From Otis tarda (taxonomy: Eukaryota; Chordata; Aves; Otidiformes; Otididae), in NCBI GenBank assembly GCA_026413225.1, contig CM048554.1:93971963-94035962 (forward strand): a stretch of 64,000 nt of DNA. Direction: 5' to 3'. Positions 35,126 to 49,182 of the stretch are shown here, piece after piece. How positions within the stretch are numbered: position 1 is the first letter of the stretch; each line of letters starts with the position of its first letter. The translations under genes and the position numbers were made by a program. The notes beneath the pieces are model-generated. The model was not told where the DNA came from. It ran no database searches and was given only the letters and a program-made list of their open reading frames with translations.

Positions 35126-38100
35126 ATTCAATCCGTTCTAACAGCATGATCTTGCAAAATCATTTATCCTATTTTCACTGTTCCCGCCCTTAAGTTATAA
35201 TTCTTGTATGGTATTTCAGTGCTTCCTATTGATGCCTATCTTCATTAGCATATTTCAAAAATACTTCATATCACTTGATTCACAAATTCTTCATAGACCA
35301 CTAAAAAATAACCACTATGTTTCTTGCAGTATTAGGAGGTGTAACTGGTAACCTCTACCCAAACCAATGACTGAATGCTTCTGAAGGTCAGCTACTATAA
35401 AGTTACTGTTCACGTACGCTATCTTATCTTACCCCAATTTAACCATCTTAAAACGTCCATGTGACATATTTTAGTGCGGTAAATGTATTATGGATTTAAT
35501 CTTCTGTAGAATAACTTTCTGCAAAATATGCCATAACAATCTCTAAATTCACATCACATTTTATCCAGTTGCCTAAGTTAATACTTCTTAAATTATATAC
35601 AATGTCTTAGGAAAGCATGGAAAATGTAGACTCATCATTATTTTCCTTCAGTGAACTTGACAATCATACGAAACTTCTGCTCCATACATAATTCACACTC
35701 TTTCTTATATACAGAAACTTTGTTTACTATTCTTTAAACATTGTCAGGATGTGATAATATATTCCCACTTCATGTAGGGGAATAGATTGTGCCAGTTCAT
35801 AATTTTTGAGACTCAAAGTACCTGGGATCCATTGAAGTTGATTCACCATCCACCCTGAATAAGGCCATTTCCATATGAATTCTGAGAAGTTTGCTCTGTC
35901 TTCTCCTATATACTTATTTTTACTAAAAGCTGCAGAGATTGTTCGTGATAATACCTACATACCTAATCTTTGTCCACACTCACAGCTTCTCCTCACTGCT
36001 CACTCCTCACTGTTTCTCCTCATTATCTGCATGGCAAAAGACTCATTGTAGTGACATAAAAATAAACAATAGTTTAGGAAAGACTGTCATTTTACAGTTT
36101 TTATTTTACATCACAGAGGAGGTGCTAAGTTTTTGTTTAATTTGGAAAATATGATTGCTTCAAACTTGATTTACTGAAGCTCTGTGCAATTTTAGCATGC
36201 TTTTAACTTAGCAGCATGTAGATACAGTCAAATTAAATTATTTGGATTGGGTACCAGAAACCTCTTCATTAGTGCAGTCCTGTGTCTCAAAGAATCATCC
36301 CAGCAGCTGTTACTCAATAGCATATTTTAGATTCTATTCTTTCTACATCCTCATTTCTAAAAATCACACATTTCCTCTTGGCTTATTGGTAATCTGTGTA
36401 ATTATCTACTTCAAAGCTTACTTCCTTTAATCAGTAATTTTGGGACATTCTTACTAACTCCCAAAAATCTAAAACAAGCAATGTTTGCTGTTTCTCTTGG
36501 CCAGTGGATCTAAGACCATGACCCTCACTAACAACTGTCCCTCCACCTTACCAGTTGCATAGCTTTGATTACAAGTATTTGGGACTCAATATAGAAATCA
36601 TCAGTCAAGAAGAATACCCTGTTCAGACATTCCTTTCATAAAAATAAACATCCCAAAGTATTTGGAGAGGCAGAGCACCACTCCTGGAGTCACTGGTCTT
36701 GTCATACTTCTGCCTTATTTCCACAGTGAACAAATGACTTCTGCTAAAGATAAGTCAAGTTGCCCGTTGAGCACTTCAGCCTGTCCGATACAGTCACAAT
36801 GTTGAATTATTCTATTTTTAACCCAAAAGTAAAGCAGCATCTCTCATCCAAGTATAGAAATCTGGTCAATGCATTTTAATCAGCTTTTTTCAGACCCGTA
36901 CCAAGCCAAGGGCTTTGACCTTTCATAATGTTTGCCATTCAACAACAGCAAATTCTGGCCACTATTGTCACCTCCAACATCATTCGAGGTACCTGTGATA
37001 AACCTATTAAAGGATGAGCAGAAATTAGACAGGAATATTAAGTAGATAAGCAGCCTTGGGACCAGCTAAATTCTTTAACAATGACAAGAAAGATGATACA
37101 ATGCATATTTTCTTTTTTAAACAACAGGATTTCTGTTTTTAAAACTCAATACTAATTCTGAAATGAAGAACTACCAGACTGGTAAGTTGTTCCACACTGA
37201 TATTCCTATACAACTAGGAACCATCTTCACACTAGCTGAGCAGACGATGCCTATTTGTTTCTTAAGATGTAAGTATGGAGGGGAAGCAATGCAGTCTTAC
37301 TCTTCAGATTTTATTGTTAGTCACTAATATGGGCAAGTCTAATCTCTGAGCAGCTTCTTCCAAAACAGAAAGTGATCTCTCCAACAATCTTCCATTTTCA
37401 GCTCTGGATTCAACTATTTTGTCTTAGGATCAGTTAATCAGGGGAAAGCAACAAGGCCCAAAAGTGAACTTGTCAAGTAACTGCTGTGTTGTGATAATTC
37501 CAAGTGTGAGTTAACACTTGAAATACACTCTTTCACTGGAAAAAGCAGTCTGCCCATGAGCATTTGTTGTGATATTCCGCATAGATTCATGAGAACACTC
37601 CTCATCCTGCATTCGCACCCAGCTGTACATCACCCATTTTCAGTTTCAAAAGTTATGATAGTTCAACTAAGATGACAATTAGCCTTGAATATACCATGAT
37701 GTAATTTTTTCAGCCTGTAATAGAATTTCTATTAATGAACTGCAAACATTCCATTTTCCATTCACTAAACTTCTCTTACATCTGCTGGCGATGTTAGGAA
37801 ATCTACTGTAAACATTGTTTACCCAATACAGGTAACACATTTCATGAGAACTAGGAAAAGAATCTGGTCCAAAAGCCAAGACTAGCTGGATCTGCCACAG
37901 CTTCCAAGAAAATATCACCAGAGCAAATTAAGACTTTTTTTTAAATCCCCGCGCAAAAACACAGACTGCAATAACCACAAGCTGTAGCTAGAAGTCTTAC
38001 CAACTCAAATTTCTCTTTTCTGACTCAGTATCACCATCTTCATTCATGGTTTTCTTGGAAGTATTAGAAAGTGGTATGAAGAAGTGAGAGAATACCAAGT

Positions 38101-39847
38101 TACCCAGAAAATTATCAATATATCCCAGACAAAAACAAATGAAAGAAAACAAAAAAAAATTGCAATTGTGCTAAGGTCTGGTGAGAGGAACACAGAGAAA
38201 AGCTGCAGGGGTTGGGGGGGAACCCAAACCAAACACCAAGACTAAAATGGGAGTATGTTAATGCAGACAGCTGCCTAGCCTGTATGGTGTTTTTCCATTT
38301 GGGAGTTCCTTTCATATTTCCAGATTTAGAACTACGCAAGTTGTTTCTGTTGTAATAAGGAGTCTCTCTAAAATAGTAAAGCACTTTATTCTCATAAAAA
38401 AATCACAACAGCTTTATATTTTATTATCTTGGAATGTCTTGTGTCTCCAACAAGGCTCATATTTACTCCACTTATATTTACTGCAACAATTCTGATGAAG
38501 TCCTTCAAGTCTTTTATTTAAGCATACAAGTTCAGATTCTTTGGGAAAGATGTTTGTATAATTGTAAGATGTGCTCCAGGAGACAGTAAACTAAAGGAGC
38601 ATAAGGAGTTTAATGAGAGCCCAAAGCAAAGCAAAGATTTAACAAGAGTCTTCAGGACTAAGATTGTTAGAGGAGAAACTGCTTTGCATGCTTTACCCTA
38701 CAGTTCTAGGATTGCTATGTACAAAAACCTCTATGATGAATATGAAAGGATTTGCCTATGCTTGAAAGTGACAATCAGCTGCAAGTTTGAAGTGGAATGA
38801 TATTGCTGAACAGTTTTGTGTCAGCACTCACCTGAAGGAGAGTTTTAACATATAAAATTACCTCACACCACTTGACCTATGGTAACCGTCTGCAGTTAAT
38901 TACAGTAGTGATGCAAGCTCTCGATTGCACTGTACAAGCTTTTAGGGATAAATCAAGTCAAACAGCACAGCGTATTGCACAGTAAATTGCTCGTGTTACC
39001 GTATCTTAGATACATCACATTTATAAAGACACCCTAATAGTTTCCCTACTATGTGAAGTTGGTTTTATCGGATTCTATGCTATACTTTGCATCATTCACA
39101 GTCTACGTATACCTAAAAAAAGGATGAGGTTTGGCAGAAAATTAATTCGAGGAGGAGAGTATTATGCTGAGGATATTTAAAGTAAGTTGACCTGCTAACA
39201 GCTACTGCTGCTCCTAAGTTGATTATGCAAAGAGTAAAATAAGTTGCTGTCATTAACAATACCAAATCACACATGTTATACACAAGGCAAATATGTATTT
39301 CCAAGTAATACCCTGCCAGCTTCAAGTGCTTTTACTTGTATTGGTTCTCTTTTTTAATTTAAGCATTCATTAAAAGCATTACAAAAAACCCGTGAAGTCA
39401 TGAATGTTTCAAAATTACATCACACCAAAGCAAAGTAGGAAGGCAGCTGGCCAGATTAAGAGATGTGGGTTTCTTAAGCAGTCTTTACCAAATGAGGTGT
39501 CACCACAGTAGGACTATGAACTACTTTCTGGGAAAGGAAGTGCTGATCTTTTATATCAGCACGACTATTGTTAATGCTGGGAGTGAATTATGATAGGCAC
39601 TGGCTTGAGAAATACTACTTCTAACTCCGTAATGGGCTACACTGCTTAAATCGAATATACTTTAATAATAAGGATACATTTTCCTAAATACGATAAATAA
39701 CATACGATAAATAACATAGAGTTGTCTTCACAGTTTAGTCATATTATCACAACCTTACAACTCTATCTAAGTTTTTATAGATCATGTCAACCATAAGAGT
39801 TTTTGAAAGAGCTGACATGCATCCAAAGATTCCTCCATGGGGTATTA

Positions 39848-39867
39848 AAAAAAAAAAAAAAAAAAAT
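39848..39867. repeat. Poly-A tract
   Basis: About 20 consecutive A bases in intron 4. No element body was recognised on either side. Confidence 0.85.
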
Positions 39868-41650
39868 CAGTTTGCCTCCTTGGGTAGGGTAATTTATTCA
39901 AAATTCTCTTCTTTACATTGATCAGGATAAAACTTAAAAATAAATACCACTACTTTAACTGTAGCAACATGGAAAAATTTTCAGAAATGGTAATATAGAA
40001 ATATTACCATTGCTATGGAAATAAAGTATTTCTACAAATGCATTGTTAGACATTTTTTTAAAACTTTTTTTCTTGTCTTACCGCATTATAAAGCAGTAAA
40101 TGCATATATAACTGTTGAAAATTCCTAATGACAAGAAGGCTTCTGTTCCAAGTAAGACCTAAAAAAAGTATAAATATTGCCCAAAAAAACTGAAAGGCAC
40201 CCATAAAACTCATCCACATTAACATATCCTTAAAATAACAGATTGACTTTAAATGTATTATCAGTGTTGGTAAAAAATAATGCATATATAATTTCCATTG
40301 ATGTTTTTTCTCAGGCTTCTCCCCCTCAACTATGTTGCTTATTCTGAATTGGAGCTCCTGCTTTCTGTTCCACCAGAAGTACATGTGAAAGTACATCTGC
40401 AAAAACAAGGGATAAACATAGTGTGATCACTTTGACAAACTCCCTACCTACATCTCGTAACCTGACCCAGAGCACCATAGTTTCTCTACCTGGAGCTACC
40501 ATTCCTGCTACATTCCAGAGGATTTTTCTCAAGGCTAAAGCCTAAGATTGTGATTAAGAATTAGGCCTAACTGATACCAGAATGTTTCCCAGCACCAAAC
40601 AAAACCACAAAATATAACCAAAAAAACCAAGAACAAGGTGTTTAAGGGTGTCAGCCTCTCAGGTCTTTCTATAAGCAAGTCACAAGCCTGCGCTGTATCT
40701 CAGCAAGAAAAGGAGAGTCGCTGTTTACTGATACCCAACTTACAACAGCTGGGTGAACTGTACCACTCATTTAGTCCTGAGCAGAGATACAGAACCAGCA
40801 TTTCACATTTTCCCAATAATGACAAATCAGAAAACTGAGATCCATGCATTTTAATAGGTTTTAAATATTCTTTGAAGTCAAGCTGCTTTCTGTCAGCCTT
40901 AGATTTTTCTAATGTATAATGGATTTCTACTTAAATGCATTATTCTATTTAAAATGTAACTAGCCAACAAAACTGCAGATGCTTTTTTCTGCTCATAGCT
41001 TTATGCCGCATTGCTTTTCAGTGAACTGTGAGAAAAATAATTTAATTTTTCATATTTACCTATTTTTAGTCTGCATGTTTGATGGCACTACTGGTCTCTG
41101 CGCTGGCTAATTTTGTTATTAAAGTGCATATATCTAAAATCCAAATTTAGTAATACAACAATCTTGTCAGAAAACAAAGCATTTCATATAATTAACAATT
41201 ATAAATAAAAATTTTGTAACAAAAGAATCCTGAGAATCACAGAACCAAGAACTGAACCTTGGCATATACTCCTCGGCTCTAACAGACAGAGTACATTGAC
41301 ACAGATGTTGTATTCTTAGACAAACTTGAAAAGCTACGATCTTACCAAAATTAAGCCAAGTGAAATATTGTACTGCATTAAAAAAAAAAACAACTTATAT
41401 GATGCAGGAAGCTTTTACCACAAGCAACTTGTAAACAGTGGATGAAATGTGGGAAAGTCCCTTAAATTTTTAAATGTCACTTCAGTGAAATTGTCTGGTT
41501 AAGGAAAGCGACCCTTTTAGGGGTCATACAGGGCACAGCAAGCCTGTTTCCACTGTTCTGTATTAGCTGCTTATACCTAGAAGGGATTCATTTTACCAAA
41601 TGACAACATATATACACATCTCCAACTTAAACTGGTCCTAATGCAAGCAG

Positions 41651-42208
41651 AATCATAAAATCACAGCATCATAGGATAGTTAGGGTTGGAAGGGACCTTC
41701 AAAGGTCATCTGCTCCAACCCCCCTGCAAGGAACAGGGACATCTCCAAGTAGATCAGGTCGCTCAGAGCCTCATCCAGCCTGGCCTTGAACATCTCCAGG
41801 GATGGGGAATCTACCACCTCTCTGGGCAACCTGTTCCAGTGTTCCACCACCCTCAGTGCAAAAAAATTCTTCCTTGTATCTAATCTAAATCTACCTTCTT
41901 TTAGTCTAAAACCATTACCCCTTGTCCTATTTCAACAGGCCCTGCTAAAAAATTTCTCCCCATCTTTTTTATAAGCCCCCTTTAGGTACTGGAAATCCAC
42001 CATAAGGTCTCCCAAGAGCCTTCTCTTCTCCAGGCTGAACAGCCCCAACTCTTTCAGCCTCTCCTCATAAGAGAGGTGCTCCAGCCTTCTGATCATCTTC
42101 ATGGCCCTCCTCTGGACTTGCTCCAACAGGTCCACGTTCTTCTTATGTTGGGGGATCCAGATCTGGATGCAGTACTCCAGGTGGGGTCTCACCAGAGCAC
42201 AGTAGAGG
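41651..42208 (-). mobile_element. CR1 LINE 3' end, inverted
   Basis: Read on the minus strand it starts CCTCTACTGTGCTCTGGTGA. It encodes the CR1 C-terminal region ([31 protein letters not shown]) and ends in the 3' UTR with a CCTATGATGCTGTGATTTTA tail. A stop (TGA) interrupts at the CC(N)RTRGN region near 41931. It is the same general subfamily as 28112-30389 and 50161-51084. It is sense to SMAP1. Confidence 0.9.
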
Positions 42209-42479
42209 AACAATGCTATTTCAAAAGTGTTAACAAAAAAAAGTACATGTGCTAAAAAGCTCGTGTCACCCCGGCAATGTTGATTTTGATTAAAAATAGG
42301 ACACAGAGTGCTCTCTGCAAAAGTAAGAGAGGTAAAGAAATTTTCCAGAAAAAAAAAGAGCTTGCTGTGATGTAGCACAGACACCTCACCTGAACAGTTC
42401 ACAAGACTATTACTCATGAAAGTATCACACTAGCAAGTGCTTTGACGCTACCAAAACATTTGGTAGAGAGCTGAATGCT

Positions 42480-42900
42480 ACAAGCAGGAATCTCCCCCTT
42501 CCTCGACTGAGCTACCCCTCAGTTCCCTCGGAATCTTAGCCACCTCTGGCAGGGTGGAAGGCAGGTGTCGCAGATGACATCAGGACTGCAAGAGGAAAGC
42601 TTCAGAAATTGCCACCACCCCTCGGCACAACGGCACAGAAAAACATACCCCCGCAGAACTCCTGTCCTCACCCCCTTCTCAAACTCTCCACAGACCTCCA
42701 TGTGTCGGGAAGTATAGGGTACCTTCCCCTCTTCCCTGCCAATGCACTTTTTCTTCCTCTCCCCTGTCAGTCCCAGGCCCACTTGAAAAAATGATGACTG
42801 AATACCAGTCACAGCACTACAAGCACATGTGAGCTGGGCTGGGCTCAGAATCAAGGAGGGTAGGCAAATACACCAGCAGCAGACTAGGACCACAGGCACT
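42480..42900. other. GC-richer patch, unassigned
   Basis: C-rich on the + strand with open frames on both strands (a 126-codon minus-strand frame spans it). I recognise no domain, and no convincing splice pair brackets it. It starts about 270 bases after the inverted CR1. Confidence 0.3.
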
Positions 42901-44381
42901 ACACTAGTTCAGCCAATTTAGTATCATGTACTTTTAGGATTGTGCCATAACTGATTTCAGATTGCCTACCTCAAATCTGATGTTTGGTGGCCTTGAAGAA
43001 ATTCAGGTGAATGTGCATGTGCATGAGTCGTCTATTTCTTAAATATTTCATAAACAGCTTTTGTTCCTATATCTGAGATATTGTCATTTACATACAGTCA
43101 ATGAAAGAAAAGCCCAAGTAGGAAGAAATAAAATGGTGTTCCCTACTCAGCAGTAATATGCATCTCTTCAGCTTGTGTGGATTCTATACTCGCTGCTATG
43201 ACACGTAAGTGATTCATATAAGTTTGCAATACGATAAAGCAAAATCTGATTACTCCTAGCAGTGGACTACTATATTAGACATCTAGGTTCTCTGTTAGAA
43301 AGATCTTGGGAGTCTTTTGAATGTTACGAAGTAGCATAATTTCAAATGATTCTTCCCATTTCCTACTTGAGAGTAAAAGTTAAGAAGCGTAACTGACAGT
43401 TACAATTACGCTGTAATTCAAATCACAATTGTATTTTACCTCTTAAGTAAAGCAATTTTCTCCCTACTTCACCAATGCTTAATGAAATACACTTCTTTAG
43501 TTTCCAGGTTTGGGGTTTTTTCCCTTCAAAATGAAATTATCATCCAAAGAGCTATTTTCTCAGATGGTAAAGGCAGCATAAACTCCCACTCTTTACATCC
43601 ACCCTTGAACTCACTTCCCTGTCAAAGTTCACTGCCTAGTAAGATGGAGTAGTAAGTTACATGTTAAGCCATACTTAAACCATGTAGGTATAGAGGAGTG
43701 TGTAAATAAACCTATATAAATAAAATATATAAGCTAGATTTTATGCCCTAGAAATAAGTGCATCCAAAAAAAAAACTGAACAAGGCTATGAACTTGAGTA
43801 AAGGCTGACATTCTTAAAACTTCTTTGTCAGAAAAGCACTCACAACTTACTGTAGTGAACACATAGCTACATGATTGAACAGCTGGTTTGCCATACTGCC
43901 CACATTTGCTATTACGGAGCACCTCACTGCGAGCAACAGTCTAGAATTCAAAAGAGGGGCCCAAAACATCCCAGGATTTCTCATCAAAGTATCACAGAGA
44001 ATGAGGGAAGACAAAGCCACCACAAATAGTAATCCTATCTTATCCCTGTAACATGGAAAAAGATACTCAGAAAGGACTTTATACTGTATATTGTTGAAGA
44101 ACAACTACCCATCACTGAAAGAGAAAAATACAATCAAGAGTCAGAAGCAAGCTATTTGTTGGGTCATAACAGTTTGCCGTTACAAACATAATAGACAATA
44201 TATGTTGAACTTTTAGAACATAGGAGTAACTTTCAAGAGATACAAAAGAAAGCATTTAGCTCTGTATCAAAAAGTTTTAGACTGTGAAAGACATTTTAAC
44301 ATATGTAATGTTTTCTACATTTCTCTTATGTAGCTTTCAAAAAAGAAAAGTGACAGATTCTTGGTGAAACTGTTTACTTAC

Positions 44382-44457
44382 ATTGAAGGCATTAACTGCA
44401 TTTTTATCATAATACTTCTTCTTCTCATACTTATCCCTGATGAAAAATTCCACAGCT
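44382..44457 (-). CDS. SMAP1: SMAP1 exon 4: end of the ArfGAP domain
   Basis: A 76-bp exon: one base (A) completing Gln, then 25 codons reading AVEFFIRDKYEKKKYYDKN and ending AVNAFN. The IRDKYEKKKYYDK helix closes the ArfGAP domain and is SMAP-specific. SMAP2, as I recall, has a different tail here. The acceptor is tacttccag and the donor is gtaagt, a near-perfect consensus. The exon ends in phase 0. The last residues (AVNAFN) differ from the AIAITN I remember in human SMAP1, so this linker edge is variable. The next intron is about 17.6 kb and holds several CR1 insertions. Confidence 0.96.
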
Positions 44458-47400
44458 CTGGAAGTAGCTAGTTTAAGGAAAATATGCATTCAGATAAATA
44501 GCAACATTAACCTAAAAAGCTGATGGCTTACTCAAATCAAAGAACTGCACCAGATTCTTGTTCCATCTCATTTTGTAGTTTTAAAACAACAGAATAAACT
44601 GCTCTACACAGAACAATTGCTATTGCAGTGTCCAAAAAGAGCTTCTTTTTACTACAGAGAATTAATCAGTTTAATCTCTTAATGAAACAATATGAGAAAG
44701 ATATACCAGAATTAACTCAGTGTTTCACATTTAGGACATTTTCACTTGGTATTTATAAGCTACAGGGCTATAGTACTGCAAATACTTGAACAAAGGTACT
44801 TGCATAGAGTAAATAATTCAAGTAGAGTTTACCATCGTAACTTGGGAAAAATACTTTCTCTTCAGGAAAAAAGGTGAAATGTATGTGCAAATCAGAGAAC
44901 AGGTACAAATTATATCATGCATCAAAAGCTGATGATAAACAGCTCTCTGAGATCAGTAAGTCCTCTGTCATAGTCTCCGATTACAGGAAACATCTCTGTG
45001 GAAGAGAAGGAAAACTAAAACACTAGTGATAAAAAGATATTGAAGCAAAGGTGAAAATAGCAACAAGCGTATTGATGTGGAAGACCAGAACTGACAATTC
45101 ACTAACTCAAATAGAAGAAGGACAGTTAGTTGTTTTCCTCAATTATTCTCTCCGCTTCCTAAAGGAGTTCATCCAAGGCAGTGTGAATACTGTAACTTTA
45201 GTAAAGCTGATTCTCTAGTATCTGTAGAATAACTTTTATTTGTTCAGCAATGTGATTATCCATTCAAAAATTGAAATTGCAACTGTGGAAGCTTCGATTC
45301 ATTGCATCTTAAACTTCCACAATAATTTTTCTTCAATCAGTGGAAAGATACCTTAGCTTCACGAACTATCTCTTAAGATTAACAATGAGCTCAGAGCTCT
45401 CAGTTCCTTCATTCTGTGCATCGAATTATATCATCAACAATCACATTCAGTTTCAAATTTTATGTGTCACCTGAAGAAACTGCTTCATAAAATTTGCAAA
45501 AAAACAAAACATATTTGGCAAGAGGCAGAAAATAATACCTACATTCTAAAGGGCATCTTGAATACTTTGAACATACAACTATCTTAGTACTAATATTCTT
45601 CATACATATCCAAGGACTGTTATTGTGCAAAAAAAATCAATATATTATCAAATTACAGATGTAGGACAGTTGTGTAATATGCAACTCCTGCAACTTTTCA
45701 AATTTAGCTAAGACTAAACACGATTCCTCAGAAAGTTTATTTTCAACTTGCAGTACAAATTACCACATTATATAATCTCAGTGAGGGGAGAAGATGGAGA
45801 AAGGGAATTTAATTTTTTTTCCTTGCTTTTGAGCTCTAACTGGATAACTGTATTAGATTATAACTAACTTAGAAGTAAACAGAGAAGATCCAAAACTTGA
45901 TTGTTATAAAATACCTCAGAACAACCTATCCTTTCTTCAAATAAAGAGTCCTAGTTATTTGCCAAAATTAACATTTTTCAGATGGCACATTTATTTTGTC
46001 AAGTGTTCTACGTTGGATGCTATCCGGTGTTAGATATTTTATTTCTTTTGCATAAATATTTGCCTACTTTTAGCAGTTTCCCAGAATGCACTCCTGATAT
46101 TTCAGACAATTACAAAGTTTTAATTTAAAAATTATTAACACAGACTCATAATTATTTAAATTGCACAGAGTTTAATTTTTCAGGATGCTATTACACTGGG
46201 GTATTAGTTGTGCATTTTTAAAAATATCCTCTTTATTCAAGTTACTCCACTTCAATACGCATGTATTTTTGGATCACGTCTAAGTTTCTTTAAATCGATA
46301 TAAATAACCTACTGTGTTCTTGTTAACAAAAGAATTTAAAACAACCTCAACAGATAACTAAACAGTTTTAAGAAGTGAGTAGAATTAAGAGACAAAAAAA
46401 GTGATTCTACCTACTCTTGGGAAAAAAACCACTTTCAAACAAGAAGCTAAAACTGACATACAAAAAAACCATCCAGATGGCCCTCAAAGTTAGCCTCTAA
46501 GTCAAAGCATCCCTTCCATGTACAAAGGAAGAATAAAAAAATGCCCAGAAAGGTCAGTCTTATGATTAAGAAGCAGAAGTGATGGGGGATTTTTAGTAGG
46601 GGATTTTGGACAGATCCCACATACATATTTCTCCTGTGTCTCCATTCTACTACCTAAAAAGTAGAAATAAGTATATTATAATGCTACAAGAAGTTAAACA
46701 CTAATAGAGAATAACATATATAAAATTGATAATTACATACAAAGAGTTTTCACTGTTAACCCAGAAGAATATTGAGAACATTCATAATCAGAATACACAA
46801 GACACAATATCAATTTTGTAGTGACACAAAGGGCGAAGAGGAAAGGCAAAAAAAAGCCCATAACACAACAACTCATCAGGAATGCCAAGTAAGTAGCTGC
46901 CAAAATCATGGGGAAATTGAGAAACAAACCAGAAAGTTGACACCCTCCCTCCTGGCACTGTATTTTTAAAAAAGAGAGCACATACAATGCACATTCAGTG
47001 ACCAAGTCCATGACTCCAAAATTGACAGCTGTTCAAAAGGCTATATAACTATTTCAAAGTATACAGTGTCAACAAAGGAACTATTTTGAAAGACTAAAAT
47101 CTTGTCGGATCTGACAAGAAGAGCTCAGAGTAAAGCATTATTGCTTCTCCTGCAATAGCACCAGTGAATTCAAGTTAGCTGCAGTGAGAACAGAATATAT
47201 GTCCAAAATCAAAATGTGTTCAAAAAGTGTTCAAAATCCACTTTTAAGTAAGTTTTAGTTAAAGTATTTCAGTCTTATGGCTGAAATAAAGTTCTAGAAT
47301 ACTACAACTGGAATACTACAGTGTTATCTAGTTCCAGTTGTTTGTTTTTTTTTTCTTATGTGTATATATGTTTAATTTAAAAGCTACATACCTGTTTCAC

Positions 47401-48401
47401 TCAAGTGCATATTATAACAAGGAGTCTAACCCTTTAAAAAAAAGTCTTGTGCACATAGAATATTGAGCATAGTATGTAAGGAACAGAAGAACCAAAAATC
47501 ACTTTTGGATATAAAGGGAGAAAATTCAGATCCAGTTACAACTAGCTCCATTTATCAGCCTTCATAGCTTGTATCATCATCAGGCTAAGATAGGTGAGGA
47601 AAGATTCATCTCACTTCACAGCAGGTGTTTAGGATCTCATTATAGTTAAAGAGTTCCAGTAAGATCAGGTGAAGTAAATCCTACCCATGGAGTACCACTA
47701 CTAAATCAGGAGCTACTATAAATCTAAATTAAGGCCACCACACATTATCCTAAAGATTCAGTACATTTGAAAAAAAGGTATTTTTTGCAGAAAGCTATTT
47801 ATTGGCAGTAGACAGTTTTTCTTCCAACCCTCGCCTTCCAGGTACATGGTGATGACCACACACTAATTCAGGTGGTGACTGCTACGGAGGTTAGGTTTTT
47901 TAAGATATTCCCATGCTAGTCATCTGTGCTCGCAGACTTCATAGAATGCGCACACTTAAACTCCAAAACATTACCTAGAGGAAGAAATCCATACTTCACT
48001 TGGATAAGATCCAATGACTTATTTTACTTCACCATTCAGCTCATTATTTCCTGTTCAAACACTTCTAACTTCAGCTGGCAGTTACTCAAGATAAAGACAG
48101 AATATTCAAGAGCTCTCTAGTATCACTCTAACTTCCTACATATAGGGTACTTATGAAGTCACCTCTTCTGAAAGCAAAAATAAATGGGGCTTGCCAAATC
48201 TCATTACAAAGTAGAGCTGCTGTAACTGAAGTAATTTAAACCTTTTCTGAACTCTTCCCAGCTTCCACTAGCATTTCTTTTACAACAATATCAATGAAAT
48301 AAATAAGGTGAGTTGCCTAATGTAGCAGTTCCTGGAACAGTCATATCATCTGAATTGCATTTAAAGTCATTTTGATGTGAAAGCTAAAACAAAAAGGATA
48401 C
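44458..48401 (-). other. SMAP1: SMAP1 intron 3, no features recognised
   Basis: A 3.9-kb intron of AT-rich DNA. I see short simple A/T runs and a 10-bp direct repeat (GAATACTACA) near 47296-47321, and no recognisable transposon or gene. Confidence 0.8.
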
Positions 48402-48487
48402 TGATCTGTTTGAGGTCTTCGGAAGTTCTCTGGTAGATTAGCTTCATAGAGTAGTCGTGCTTTAGTATTTCCCATTTCCTGCATGCA
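48402..48487 (-). CDS. SMAP1: SMAP1 exon 3: ArfGAP domain core
   Basis: An 86-bp exon of 28 codons plus two bases of a split Gln codon. It starts [20 protein letters not shown] and ends NFRRPQTD(Q). This is the ArfGAP helical segment that follows the arginine-finger exon, with the family's GN-x-K-A/R-x-L-Y-E pattern and the NFRRP turn. The acceptor is ctcttttccttag and the donor is gtatcc. The exon enters in phase 0 directly from exon 2 (intron 695 bp) and leaves after CA, so exon 4 must supply A or G, which it does. There is no stop or frameshift. Confidence 0.96.
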
Positions 48488-49182
48488 CTAAGGAAAAGAG
48501 GTAGAAAATAGTTAATGCTCATCAATACTCTAAATCCTAAAACAGTCAGAATGCTATTGGTGTCCTTAAATGACACTGAAGGTTTTTAACTTGGAGAGAT
48601 CTCTGCTGCCATATGTCTTGGGAGATGCTCCCATGGCACAGGAGGGCTGTCTGCCAAGACTTCCTGGACAAAAGCTAACAACACAGATGCCGTTCACATT
48701 GTAAACGAACTCATCCAGTGAAAGACAAGCTTTCATCTCTCAGGATGGCTCTTCAGACCATGAGAAATAGCAGTAAGAAAATTTGCCTCGCAGCAGAAAG
48801 CGGCTTCAGATTGAAAAATACCTGGAAAAGTACTTGGTACACCAAAAAAATGTCGTCAAGAATCAGACAGATGTGCAAACATTATCTTACTGTCCCCTAT
48901 TGAAAAAGAAAAGGCTTACAACACATTTTCTACAGGTACAAGAAAGAAGCAGTTTCCAGAGTCCCTATGGCAAGGTACAACACATCGACACAGAAAAGAC
49001 AGCTAATCCAATTTCTGAAGTGAGTTTTCAGAACTTAAACTCATTACAGTAGAAATCTAACACATTAAAAACCACTTCGATTGTAAAACATTTAAGCTGG
49101 GGCATCATGATAAACTCAAATCCTTTCAAAAGGACTCCTAGCATTCCCTTCAAACTGAAAATATATTTTAAAGACCTTTTAC
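48488..49182 (-). other. SMAP1: SMAP1 intron 2
   Basis: The shortest intron in the window, 695 bp, between the two central ArfGAP exons. It has GT-AG ends and no recognised repeat. Confidence 0.9.

Larger units (their letters stand above)
26808..44381 (-). other. SMAP1: SMAP1 intron 4
   Basis: A 17.6-kb intron. It holds the longest CR1 (28112-30389), a CR1 3' end next to a poly-T tract (34924-35125), a poly-A tract (39848-39867) and an inverted CR1 3' end (41651-42208). It also has an (AAAC)n tract at 27810-27830. Two GC-richer patches, 31370-31680 and 42480-42900, are not explained by any repeat I recognise. The other stretches look like ordinary AT-rich intron. Confidence 0.85.

Noticed and set aside
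48718-49052. Two overlapping + strand open frames in SMAP1 intron 2
   Set aside because: They are short, on the antisense strand and lysine-rich by composition. No coding evidence was seen.
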